Shown here: in pieces, positions 23,003-30,452 of the stretch | Numbering within the stretch: position 1 is the stretch's first letter | How the letters are laid out: every line of letters starts with the position of its first letter | Source of the DNA: an uncultured Eubacteriales bacterium | Lineage (GTDB): Bacteria; Bacillota; Clostridia; Peptostreptococcales; Anaerovoracaceae | Reading direction: 5' to 3' | DNA: 33,566 nucleotides | Assembly (NCBI GenBank): GCA_900315125.1 | Contig: OMXT01000043.1 | Coordinates: forward strand, 1-33,566 | The notes under the pieces: model-generated | Told to the model about the DNA's origin: nothing | The model's database searches: none | What the model saw: only the letters and a program-made list of their open reading frames with translations | Position numbers and translations under genes: made by a program

Positions 23003-23644
23003 TTAAACTTCTATGATATGATTGCGCACGGCATAGAGCACCAGATCCGTGATGTTGCGGAAGTGATGCTTATGCATGATACTGGCCCGGTGGTTCTCCA
23101 CGGTCTTCACAGAAATAGACAGAATATCCGCGATCTCCTTATTGCTGTGGCCCTCCGCAAGGAGTTTCAGCACTTCCATTTCCCGGCCGGACAGGTCTTT
23201 GCCCTGGCGCTCATTTTCCATGAATCCGCTGAGCAGTATGGGTGCAAGTTCCCGGGATACAAAGACCTGACCGTCCTTTACCGTGCGGATGGCCTGAGCC
23301 AGCTCTTCGAAGGCATTTTCCTTCAGCACATATCCCTTCGCCCCGTGGAAGAATGCCTCCGCCAGCATGTCCTCATTCTTATGCATGGTCAGCATGATCG
23401 TTTTGACCGAGGGCCAACTCTTCTGCACCTGCCGGGCCACTTCCAATCCATTTACCGTCGGCATGGAGACGTCCAGGAGTAGGATATCTGTATCTGTTTT
23501 CTCAAGAAGCTGCAGGCACTCTGCTCCATCCGCCGCCTGACCTGCTACGGTAAAGTCGTCTTCCATCTCAAGGAGCATGCACAGAGACTCCCGGAGCATT
23601 TTATGATCATCCGCAATAAAGATCCTGATTTTCTCACCGTCCAT
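23003..23644 (-). CDS. NarL/FixJ-type response regulator
   Basis: A 213-residue response regulator. The receiver domain (1-120) has the acidic pair ADDHK at 11-15, the phospho-acceptor Asp58 in DILLLDVSMP, the conserved Thr (IMLTMHKN) and Lys (KGYVLKENAF). The LuxR-type helix-turn-helix (LSGREMEVLKLLAEGHSNKEIADILSISVKTVENH) occupies about 145-200. The ATG overlaps the end of the Amt-kinase gene by 11 bases and GGAGG lies upstream, so kinase and regulator are produced together and form a cognate pair. The downstream amt gene is the most likely target. Confidence 0.95.
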   Translation of the reverse strand: MDGEKIRIFIADDHKMLRESLCMLLEMEDDFTVAGQAADGAECLQLLEKTDTDILLLDVSMPTVNGLEVARQVQKSWPSVKTIMLTMHKNEDMLAEAFFHGAKGYVLKENAFEELAQAIRTVKDGQVFVSRELAPILLSGFMENERQGKDLSGREMEVLKLLAEGHSNKEIADILSISVKTVENHRASIMHKHHFRNITDLVLYAVRNHIIEV

Positions 23645-25427
23645 TAAGAGGCACCTCCACCGTAATTTTCGTTCCTTCTCCCTGGCGGGAATCTATGGAC
23701 ACGGTCCCGCCCACCATCGCCGCCCGCTCTCTCATAGAGTCCAGCCCGATCCCATGCCGCTGTCTGGCTGCGTCAAATCCCCTGCCATTGTCCTCAACAG
23801 TAATGAGAAACCGCTCCTCTTCCGTCCGGCACCAGACCCGGGCTTCTGCCGCCCCGCTGTGTTTGACCACATTGGTCAGCGCTTCCTGTACAAGACGGTA
23901 CAGATTCAGGCTCTGGGTCTCATCGAAATCGGGCAGGTCACCATCCTGCCTGTAAGAACAGGTGAGCTGCGGCAGCTGAGAGAGCTCCGCTGCCATTGTT
24001 TTCAGTCCGCTGCCCAGTCCGTCTTTCAGCCCCGCAGGCGCCAGATCGTTCAGGATGCTTCTCATCTCGCTGATGCTGTTTTCCGCCAGCTCCAGAGCCT
24101 TCTCCTGACTCTTGTCCGTCTTCATTTTCAGTACGAGTTTCAGCGCGGCCAGACTCTGTCCCAGACTGTCGTGAAGCTCCCGGGCAAGCTTTTTTCTCTC
24201 AACATCTTCTGTCTCAGCCAGCAGCCGGGACTGCTGACTCAGAACCTTGTTCTGCTCATTGATCTCTGCCTCATAGGAGGACACTTCCATATAATATTCC
24301 CAGGAGTAGAGATCGTTGAATTCTACAATGTTCTGTCCCTTTTCTTCTTCCTCCGGTGTTACCCGCACGCCGCTCACCTTGTCGATGATCCGGAACATCA
24401 GATAAGACAGCAGGAATGTCCAGCCCAGGTTCACCAGGACGCCGACAAACTGAATGCCCAGCTGCTCCATGAGATTGCCGGTAATAAGTTCCGAATGAGG
24501 GCATACAAAGGGGAGCAGCAGTATGCCCACGACGCCCCCTGTCAGATGGACCGGAACCGCATTGACAATGTCATCGATCTGAAGTTTCTCCATCAGCACC
24601 TGCGTCCAGTCCGCACAGACGCCTGCAGCAAAACCGATGATGACAGCGCCCATAATGCCGGTATAGCCGGAAACAGCGGTGACCGCAACAAGACCCCCGA
24701 GAACACCATTAAAGATAGAGATCAGGTAGCGCCCCTTCCGTCTGAAAAGCAGATTGGAAAGCAGCGCCCCGGCCATGCCGCAAGATGCCGCCATGGTCGT
24801 ATTAAAGAACACCATGCCTGCCTGAGACGGCTCTGCCCGGCCTCCGTTAAATCCCATCCAGCCAAACCAGAGGATGAACACGCCAAGGGTGGCAAGGGGT
24901 ATGTTGGACTTGCCCTTTTTCATCTCCCTGCGGCGGCCGACCACAAGGAGTCCTGCCAGCGCCATGGCGCCTGCCGTCATATGGATAACTGACGCGCCGG
25001 CGAAATCCATATACCCCATGGCAGCAAGCCATCCGCTGCCCGCAGCGCCTGCCTGTCCCCAGGCCCATCGGCCGAACATCGGATAAATCAATGCACTGGC
25101 AAAAACACTGCCCACCAGCAGCGCAGACAACTTGGTCCTCTCAGCCATAGAACCCGCAAAAATCGTAACACTGACCGCGGCAAACATCATATCGAGAAAC
25201 AGGTCCGGGATCTGATTCGTGCTGAGTTCAAAGACCGTCTCTCCGTACATGATCGGAAACCCGATAAACGTATATAAAACAACCGTGATCATAAACGTCA
25301 GCAGGTTCTCTATGGCTACGGCGATCACATTCTTGCTCTGTACGAATCCCGCTTCATGGCAGGTAAAACCCGCCTGCATAAAAAACACCATGGCGCCGCA
25401 GATCAGCGTCCATGCCGGATCATTCAT
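23634..25427 (-). CDS. Amt-type ammonium sensor fused to a histidine kinase
   Basis: A 597-residue membrane protein with an Amt domain (about 1-360) and a NarX-like kinase (about 385-597). The Amt part keeps the key residues: FFMQAGFTCHEAGFVQSKNV in helix 1, RWAWG, MDFAGASVIHMTAG with twin His149 and MDF Asp141, and VPVHLTGG with His294. After a charged coiled-coil linker comes the HisKA_3 motif RKKLARELHDSLGQSLAALKL (phospho-acceptor His419), the N box EALTNVVKHSG (Asn519) and ATP-binding DNGRGFD and GIGLDSM. Such Amt-sensor kinases are known from a few bacteria and are thought to couple ammonium binding or flux to autophosphorylation. It overlaps its response regulator gene. GAGGAAG precedes the ATG. 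Confidence 0.95.
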   Translation of the reverse strand: MNDPAWTLICGAMVFFMQAGFTCHEAGFVQSKNVIAVAIENLLTFMITVVLYTFIGFPIMYGETVFELSTNQIPDLFLDMMFAAVSVTIFAGSMAERTKLSALLVGSVFASALIYPMFGRWAWGQAGAAGSGWLAAMGYMDFAGASVIHMTAGAMALAGLLVVGRRREMKKGKSNIPLATLGVFILWFGWMGFNGGRAEPSQAGMVFFNTTMAASCGMAGALLSNLLFRRKGRYLISIFNGVLGGLVAVTAVSGYTGIMGAVIIGFAAGVCADWTQVLMEKLQIDDIVNAVPVHLTGGVVGILLLPFVCPHSELITGNLMEQLGIQFVGVLVNLGWTFLLSYLMFRIIDKVSGVRVTPEEEEKGQNIVEFNDLYSWEYYMEVSSYEAEINEQNKVLSQQSRLLAETEDVERKKLARELHDSLGQSLAALKLVLKMKTDKSQEKALELAENSISEMRSILNDLAPAGLKDGLGSGLKTMAAELSQLPQLTCSYRQDGDLPDFDETQSLNLYRLVQEALTNVVKHSGAAEARVWCRTEEERFLITVEDNGRGFDAARQRHGIGLDSMRERAAMVGGTVSIDSRQGEGTKITVEVPLNGR

Positions 25428-25559
25428 ATTTCTTCCTCACTCAAAATTCATACTTATAAACTGCAGCTGACTCATGATACTTGCTGCATTTCTTCGCGGA
25501 ATACCGCTTTTCTTTTATATTATACTTTACTTTCCCGCCGAATTCCACATGCCGCCCAA

Positions 25560-25595
25560 CAGAAAAGGACCGGCTATGAGACCGATCCCCTTCTG
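25560..25595. other. Long hairpin between the radical SAM and Amt-kinase genes
   Basis: Arms 25560-25573 and 25582-25595 pair over 14 bp, three of them G-T, around an 8-base loop. No T run follows on either strand, so it may be a factor-assisted terminator or an RNA processing or stability element. A TATAAT about 45 bases further left on the minus strand could start the kinase transcript. Confidence 0.5.
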
Positions 25596-25625
25596 CTTAT
25601 AGTATACTATTGCAATATATGGATT

Positions 25626-27104
25626 TTACGCGTGTTTCTTTCCTTCTTTTGCCGTCTGAATCTCTACCCGGGTCAGGTGCTCGCAGCTTTCCTGGATCAG
25701 AGGCCGGACCTGCTCTGTGACCGTTCCGTCCATGTCCCGGTCACCTGCCTGATAGTGTTTCAGTTTCCAGTAGGACGTCGCCTTCACGTGTTTTGAACAG
25801 AAATGAGCTGCCCATACGCCCAGGCGGCACATAAAGGCAAGTCCCCATCTCCTCCGTCCGTATTCCTTCCCGAATATCTTTCCGATCTCCTTGGAAGATT
25901 TGAAATCATAAAAGTATTTCAATGAGCTGTAGAACTGCTCCTGCAGTTCCCAGGGCGTCATATTCGCCGGCTGGAACGTTACGTTCATCATGTCAAACTG
26001 ACTCCAGTCGTGGGTGATCATTCGATTACCCTCTTCAAAGGACTGGAAGACCGGTGTACCGGGATAGGGTGTCAGGATTGCGGGCTGCAGCTGATAGGCA
26101 TGGATCTCTCTGGCGAAGTCCACACTGCGCCGAATGTCCTCTGCCGTGTCGTCATCCAGACCGAGCACAATACTTGCGATGATCCGTATCCCGTACTTCT
26201 CGCATGCCTTGCCTGCATCCCGGATATCCTGCACCTTCTGTCCCTTATGTATGGAATTTAGCGCTTTCTGATTCAGGGATTCGATGCCGATCAAAACCCT
26301 GGTCAGATGTGCGTCATGGAGGAGCTGCAGCAGTTCTTCATCGTTGGCCATATCTGTTCTGCCGAAGAAAAAAGATTCCTTAAATACGAGGTTTTCCCTG
26401 ATCATCCGGCGGCAGATCTCCTTGGCCCGTTCTTTGTCCGCGGTGAAGTTGTCGTCCTCAAAATTCATGTATCGGAACCCCATGTTTTTATACATGCGGA
26501 TCTCTTCGATTACGTTGTCTACCGAGCGCTGCCTGTAGGGCGAGAACATTCTGGACGTGGTGCAGAATGTACAGCGATAGGGGCAGCCCCTTGTGGAAAT
26601 CACATTAGCCGCCACACAGGGCGTCTTCAGTATGGAATAATCCGGATAGGGCACCTCGTCCAGATCGCTGATGGGAATGCCCGTCACGACTTTGTCCCTT
26701 ATGCGTCCCTCGATCACATCCAGGATCACCTTTTCCCCTTCGCCTATGATCACCTGGTCCGCGTGCCGCAGAGCCTCGTCGGGCAGCCAGGAAGCATGCA
26801 TGCCTCCCATGACAACGCGCGCCCCGGATTCCCTGTGGATCTGATCCCCCAGGTCGTAAGCCCGGGGCGCGTTGGATGTCATAATGGAGAAGCAGAAGAC
26901 ATCTGTGGTCTTCAGCAGTTTTCGCATATTGATACCGCCGTTCAGCTCTTCGTAAACCTCTACGTGGTGGCCCCCTCTCTTCAGGATCCCTCCCAGGATC
27001 AGCGGCCCGGTTACGGAATTGGACTGACCGTATATTTTTCCGCCCCAGCGGTAAAACGGTATCCGTCTAAGACCGGGCGCCGGCGTTATGAAAACGATAT
27101 TCAT
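25626..27104 (-). CDS. B12-binding domain radical SAM protein
   Basis: A 492-residue protein. The ATG at 27104 follows GAGGG by 6 bases; a longer reading exists but lacks a ribosome site. The N-terminal third (about 1-140) is a cobalamin-binding-like fold (MNIVFITPAPG, GPLILGGILKRGGHHVEVYEE, VVMGGMHASWLPDEAL, VIIGEGEKVI). The radical SAM core has the cluster motif GCPYRCTFC (Cys174, 178, 181), GFRYMNFEDDNFT, and IGIESLNQKALNSI. A C-terminal extension of about 120 residues (ending KEGKKHA) follows. The layout resembles the BchE/anaerobic Mg-protoporphyrin cyclase and related methyltransferase or hopanoid enzymes; the reaction is unknown. It stands divergent from a TetR regulator gene and probably is controlled by it. 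Confidence 0.9.
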   Translation of the reverse strand: MNIVFITPAPGLRRIPFYRWGGKIYGQSNSVTGPLILGGILKRGGHHVEVYEELNGGINMRKLLKTTDVFCFSIMTSNAPRAYDLGDQIHRESGARVVMGGMHASWLPDEALRHADQVIIGEGEKVILDVIEGRIRDKVVTGIPISDLDEVPYPDYSILKTPCVAANVISTRGCPYRCTFCTTSRMFSPYRQRSVDNVIEEIRMYKNMGFRYMNFEDDNFTADKERAKEICRRMIRENLVFKESFFFGRTDMANDEELLQLLHDAHLTRVLIGIESLNQKALNSIHKGQKVQDIRDAGKACEKYGIRIIASIVLGLDDDTAEDIRRSVDFAREIHAYQLQPAILTPYPGTPVFQSFEEGNRMITHDWSQFDMMNVTFQPANMTPWELQEQFYSSLKYFYDFKSSKEIGKIFGKEYGRRRWGLAFMCRLGVWAAHFCSKHVKATSYWKLKHYQAGDRDMDGTVTEQVRPLIQESCEHLTRVEIQTAKEGKKHA

Positions 27105-27135
27105 CAGATTCCCTCTAATTACTTTCCATATCCCT

Positions 27136-27164
27136 TTGCTAATTTTGCATTGCAAGTGTATAAT
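27136..27164 (+). promoter_or_regulatory. Promoter of the tetR gene
   Basis: TTGCTA (27136-27141), 17-base spacer and TATAAT (27159-27164) form a good rightward promoter. The predicted start lies near 27171, inside the palindrome CTGTAA-AC-TTACAG (27167-27180), so a bound repressor would block initiation. Confidence 0.65.
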
Positions 27165-27166
27165 TA

Positions 27167-27250
27167 CTGTAAACTTACAGGAAAATCAAAAAACACACAA
27201 TGACAGGTCAGGTGTTCTGACTATTTATTGATACAATTTCAGGAAATTGT
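27167..27250. promoter_or_regulatory. Two palindromes in the radical SAM / tetR intergenic region
   Basis: CTGTAA-AC-TTACAG (27167-27180) and ACAATTTC-AG-GAAATTGT (27233-27250) are perfect inverted repeats. TetR-family proteins bind such dyads. The first overlaps the tetR start of transcription; the second lies in the tetR leader and about 130 bases upstream of the radical SAM start. Confidence 0.6.
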
Positions 27251-27282
27251 TGTTATGTTTAATCAGGAAAGGCACTGTTATT

Positions 27283-27879
27283 ATGGAAGATCGCAGAATC
27301 GTAAAAACAAAAGCAAATCTTAAGCAGACGCTGTGCAATATGCTGGCCCGGATGCCCTTCGACCGCATCCGCGTTACGGATCTGTGTAAGGAAGCCAACA
27401 CCAGCAGAATCACATTTTACACATACTATGATGATAAGTATGAACTGCTGGACGCTGTTTTTGAAGACATGTTCCAGGAGATGAAGTCCGCTTTCCTCGA
27501 ACTGCAGCTGAAGGAAAATCCCGCGAACGACCTGCGCCTGACGTGCCGCCATCTCGTCATGACCCTTGTCCGCCAGCACAGGGAATACCCCTGGTTTTTC
27601 CGCAGGCTGAACGTCCAGGACAACATGGATCTCTCCCTGTCTTACTACTCCTATATGCTGAATAAAATTGAGGAGTTTGAGATAGAATACCACATTGACG
27701 GACGACATGCCTACGATACCCGCCAGCTCAGCGCCTTCCTCACCCTGGGCTTCTGGGGATATTACACTGCGTCCATGAAAGAGAAGAAACCGGAGGACCA
27801 GATCGCTGAAGGAGCACTGGAGCTCGTGGATGAGCTGGTGAGTTCGGCGGTGATCACGGATTCAGGAACAAAGTCCTGA
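27283..27879 (+). CDS. TetR/AcrR family transcriptional regulator
   Basis: A 198-residue regulator. The N-terminal HTH is typical (RIVKTKANLKQTLCNMLARMPFDRIRVTDLCKEANTSRITFYTYYDDKYELL), and the C-terminal region (AFLTLGFWGYYTASMKEKKPEDQIAEGALELVDEL) resembles the TetR_C_8 group common in Firmicutes. The ATG at 27283 has AGGAAAGG about 10 bases upstream; the earlier ATG at 27247 lies inside the operator palindrome and is unlikely. The stop codon falls inside the recurrent GGAACAAAG(C/T)CCTGACC motif. It is divergent from the radical SAM gene and probably controls itself and that gene. Confidence 0.9.
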   Translation: MEDRRIVKTKANLKQTLCNMLARMPFDRIRVTDLCKEANTSRITFYTYYDDKYELLDAVFEDMFQEMKSAFLELQLKENPANDLRLTCRHLVMTLVRQHREYPWFFRRLNVQDNMDLSLSYYSYMLNKIEEFEIEYHIDGRHAYDTRQLSAFLTLGFWGYYTASMKEKKPEDQIAEGALELVDELVSSAVITDSGTKS

Positions 27880-27885
27880 CCGGCC
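27863..27885 (+). repeat. Recurrent AACAAAGCCC-type motif at the end of tetR
   Basis: CAGGAACAAAGTCCTGACCGG overlaps the last codons and stop of tetR and can fold as CAGGA/TCCTG. It matches the motif at 22976-22999 and 33436-33455 (other strand) in nearly every position. Confidence 0.55.
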
Positions 27886-27994
27886 CGCTGTCGGATGCTT
27901 CTGCGTTCCGCGCAGCACTTGAAATGTCAGGCAGTAAATGCTAGAATATTAAAAAAATTACAGATGGATTCACAGTTTAGAGGAGGCGGTGAAT

Positions 27995-28909
27995 TTGAAA
28001 CTCGTAACGTTTAAAACAGAAGGTAAGGTACGCTCCGGATGGATCGCTGCAGACGGCGGCATCGTAGATATGGCCAAGGCAAGCGGCGGCGAACTGCCGG
28101 ATACCATCAGTGCATTTATTGAAGACAACGAGAAGTATATGCCGATCCTGAAGAAAAAATATCAGGATGCAAAAGCGGACTATGCTTTGGAGGATGTTGA
28201 ACTGCTCTGTCCTCTTCCCATGCCGGCATCTTTCCGTGACTTTATGTCTTTCAAGGAGCATACAGAACATTCCGCGCAGCTTTTCAACATGAAAGTTCCT
28301 GAATATTACTATAAAAAGCCGGTTTTCTATTTCAGCAACAGCAAGTCCTTCGTGGGACCGGAGGCTGAGGTGAAGAGACCTGACGGCTGTCAGCGCATGG
28401 ATTACGAATGCGAGCTGGCAGCGATCATCGGCAAATCAGGTAAAGATATTTCTGCAGAGTCCGCCGACGACTATATCTTCGGCTATTCCGTACTGAACGA
28501 CTGGTCCGCCAGAGACCTGCAGGCGCCGGAGATCGGCTGCGGCCTTGGACCTGCCAAGGGCAAGGACTTCGCTACCTCCATGGGGCCCTGCATCGTCACA
28601 AAAGATGAGTTTGAACAGTACAGGACAGCGGACGGCCGCTTTGACGTGCCGATGACAGTACATATCAACGGAAAAAAGATCACCGACGGCAACTATAAGA
28701 CCGTACTTCACACATTCCCGGCGATCATAGAGCACGTCTCTAAGAATGTTACAATCTACCCGAACGAAGTGCTGGGTTCCGGCACCGTTGGCAACGGCTG
28801 CCTGCTGGAGCTGGGCGTAACAGATCCGAATCACTTCTGGCTTGAGCCCGGGGACGAAGTCGTTATGGAGATCGGCGGCATCGGCGTACTGCGGAATAAG
28901 ATCATATAA
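27995..28909 (+). CDS. Fumarylacetoacetate hydrolase (FAH) family protein
   Basis: A 304-residue enzyme of the FAH superfamily, which cleaves C-C bonds or decarboxylates/hydrolyses beta-dicarbonyl acids. The start is taken as TTG at 27995 (AGGAGG with 8-base spacing, giving MKLVTFKTEG); the GTG at 27989 is only two bases from that site. The family text is clear: DFMSFKEHTEHSAQL, the metal-binding MDYECELAAIIGKSGKDI, GYSVLNDWSARDLQ, GPAKGKDFATSMGP, and TVGNGCLLELG near the C-terminus. The next gene, a cyclase-family enzyme, begins 12 bases later, so the two act in one pathway. The specific substrate is unknown; a ring-cleavage or keto-acid product is likely. Confidence 0.9.
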   Translation: MKLVTFKTEGKVRSGWIAADGGIVDMAKASGGELPDTISAFIEDNEKYMPILKKKYQDAKADYALEDVELLCPLPMPASFRDFMSFKEHTEHSAQLFNMKVPEYYYKKPVFYFSNSKSFVGPEAEVKRPDGCQRMDYECELAAIIGKSGKDISAESADDYIFGYSVLNDWSARDLQAPEIGCGLGPAKGKDFATSMGPCIVTKDEFEQYRTADGRFDVPMTVHINGKKITDGNYKTVLHTFPAIIEHVSKNVTIYPNEVLGSGTVGNGCLLELGVTDPNHFWLEPGDEVVMEIGGIGVLRNKII

Positions 28910-28921
28910 GGAGAGCAGATT

Positions 28922-29701
28922 ATGAAAATCAAGAAGATCATTGATATCAGCATGCTGTTAGAAGAAGATGTCCCCAGCGATCCGGAGCAGCAGATTCCGC
29001 ATATCCAGCGAATGGATCATAAAGAAACAGCGCCAGGAATGACGAACTTCTTCCCCGGGGCCAGTATGGATGACCTCCCGGAAGGCAATGGATGGGCCAT
29101 CGATTTCGTTCAGCTCTGCACCCATTCCGGTACCCACCTGGATGCTCCCTGGCACTACTATCCGACCATGAACGGCGGGGAGAAGGCCTGGACCATCGAT
29201 CAGGTTCCTCTGGAATGGTGCATCGGAAACGGCGTTAAGGTAGATATGCGCGACAAACCCGACGGATATCGCATCATGCCAGCTGACTTTGAAGAGTATT
29301 TCGAGAAGGTCGGCTATGACCTGCAGCCCGGAGATATTCTCCTGCTGAACACTGGAGCAGATAAGCGCTGGGGCACACCGGAATACCTTACCGCAGGATG
29401 CGGCGTCAGCAAAGAAGCCACGCTGTGGATGATAGACAAAGGCGTACATGTCTGCGGTACGGACGCCTGGAGCTGGGACGTTCCCCTGCCCTATGAGGCC
29501 AAGATGTTCAACGAAACCGGCGACGCCTCCATCATCTGGGAAGGACACCGGGCAGGCGCCGAAGCAGCCTACTGCCATATGGAAAAGCTGACGAACCTGG
29601 AAGCTCTTCCCGTAACCGGCTATACGGTCTGCTGCTTCCCCGTGAAGATCAAGGCAGCCTCCGCCGGCTGGGCAAGAGTTGTGGCGCTTTTTGAGGAATA
29701 G
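28922..29701 (+). CDS. Cyclase family protein (kynurenine formamidase-like)
   Basis: A 259-residue metal-dependent hydrolase of the cyclase/kynurenine formamidase family. The metal-binding motif HSGTHLDAPWHY (about 66-77) is complete, followed by GDILLLNTGADKRWG, GCGVSKEATLWMIDKGVHVCGTDAWSWD and HRAGAEAAYCHMEKLTNLEALP. AGGAGAG precedes the ATG by 7 bases. It is coupled to the FAH-family gene, a pairing that suggests stepwise hydrolysis of a cyclic or N-acyl compound. Kynurenine itself is not supported because no other tryptophan-catabolism gene is in view. It ends in TAG. Confidence 0.9.
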   Translation: MKIKKIIDISMLLEEDVPSDPEQQIPHIQRMDHKETAPGMTNFFPGASMDDLPEGNGWAIDFVQLCTHSGTHLDAPWHYYPTMNGGEKAWTIDQVPLEWCIGNGVKVDMRDKPDGYRIMPADFEEYFEKVGYDLQPGDILLLNTGADKRWGTPEYLTAGCGVSKEATLWMIDKGVHVCGTDAWSWDVPLPYEAKMFNETGDASIIWEGHRAGAEAAYCHMEKLTNLEALPVTGYTVCCFPVKIKAASAGWARVVALFEE

Positions 29702-29745
29702 CCCCCACGCCGGCAGCTGGTTTACAAACTAATCCATTATATTCA

Positions 29746-29827
29746 CGCTGATCCTTAGGTAAAGGGCGACCTTTGCGAGTACGCTCTTTACGGGTGCGCC
29801 CCTTGCACAGGATCAGCGCTTCTTTGT
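29746..29827 (+). other. Branched hairpin, possible terminator or structured RNA
   Basis: CGCTGATCCT (29746-29755) pairs perfectly with AGGATCAGCG (29809-29818). Inside, GTAAAGgGCG pairs with CGCtCTTTAC and a small GGG-TGCG-CCC stem can form, giving a three-way shape. CTTCTTTG follows the outer arm. It lies 45 bases after the cyclase gene and may end its transcript. Confidence 0.55.
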
Positions 29828-29951
29828 GTCTGACGCAATATATCGCGCTGCTGCATAAATTGCGACCCTTACGAATGCGGCCCTCTCGTGAGATTGCGAA
29901 TCAAAGTACTTGGGCACAAATTGGCTATCCCGCCATGTAAACTCGCACCCA

Positions 29952-30287
29952 GGTAGACCCAGCGGGCAGTACAGGTCTACCTTCGTGTTCTAGACAGGCT
30001 GCGGTAGACAACCCTGGTGGCGATTTGACATCAGGGTAGACACAGCGGGCAATACAGGTCTACCATCACGTTCTGGACAGGCCGCGGTAGACAACCCTGG
30101 CCGCGATTTGACATCTGGGTAGACCCAGGAGGGCGGTTTAGGTCTACCATTGCGTTCTGGACAGGCTGCGGTAGACAACCCTGGCCGCGATTTGACATCT
30201 GGGTAGACCCAGAAGGGTCGTTTAGGTCTACCATCACGTTCTGGACAGGCTGCGGTAGACAACCCTGGCCGCAATTGAGCGTCAGGG
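29952..30287. repeat. Four tandem repeats of 83-84 bp
   Basis: The unit starts at 29952, 30035, 30118 and 30202. Each carries GGTAGAC(C), about 14 variable bases, (G)GTCTACC, then TTCTGGACAGGCTGCGGTAGACAACCCTGG-like text (given here only as motif; 29990-30015 in copy 1). GTCTACC can pair with the GGTAGAC before it or the one after it. The arms are conserved while the loop between them varies. Confidence 0.9.
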
Positions 30288-30356
30288 CAATGAAACGGAC
30301 TGCCTCTTTTATTTGGAACCCCACTCCTTAGATCAATTAAATTCGCATTTATTTCA

Positions 30357-30385
30357 TTGCAATTAATTTCCAATATCGGTATACT
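30357..30385 (+). promoter_or_regulatory. Promoter of the alpha/beta hydrolase gene
   Basis: TTGCAA (30357-30362), a 17-base spacer and TATACT (30380-30385) lie 67 bases before the ATG. Confidence 0.65.
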
Positions 30386-30452
30386 GAGGACAGTGAGATT
30401 TGAACGTTACGTAAAATATTCAGTCTATTGACAAGGACGGGGAGAGAATTGT

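Larger units (their letters stand above)
29702..30452. other. 750-base non-coding stretch with hairpin, tandem repeats and promoter
   Basis: No convincing gene is present. From left to right it holds a large branched hairpin (29746-29818), a stretch with further TTGCGA text, the tandem array 29952-30287, and a promoter (30357-30385). Reading frames crossing the repeats are open on the minus strand only because the unit is close to a multiple of three and free of stops. Confidence 0.7.

Noticed and set aside
29952-30287. CRISPR array
   Set aside because: The units are 83-84 bp and nearly identical throughout, with no spacers and no cas genes nearby.
29990-30373. Minus-strand protein made of 28-residue repeats
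   Set aside because: Two different frames are open across the array because the unit is near a multiple of three; there is no ribosome site and the first unit is 83 bp, which breaks the frame pattern.
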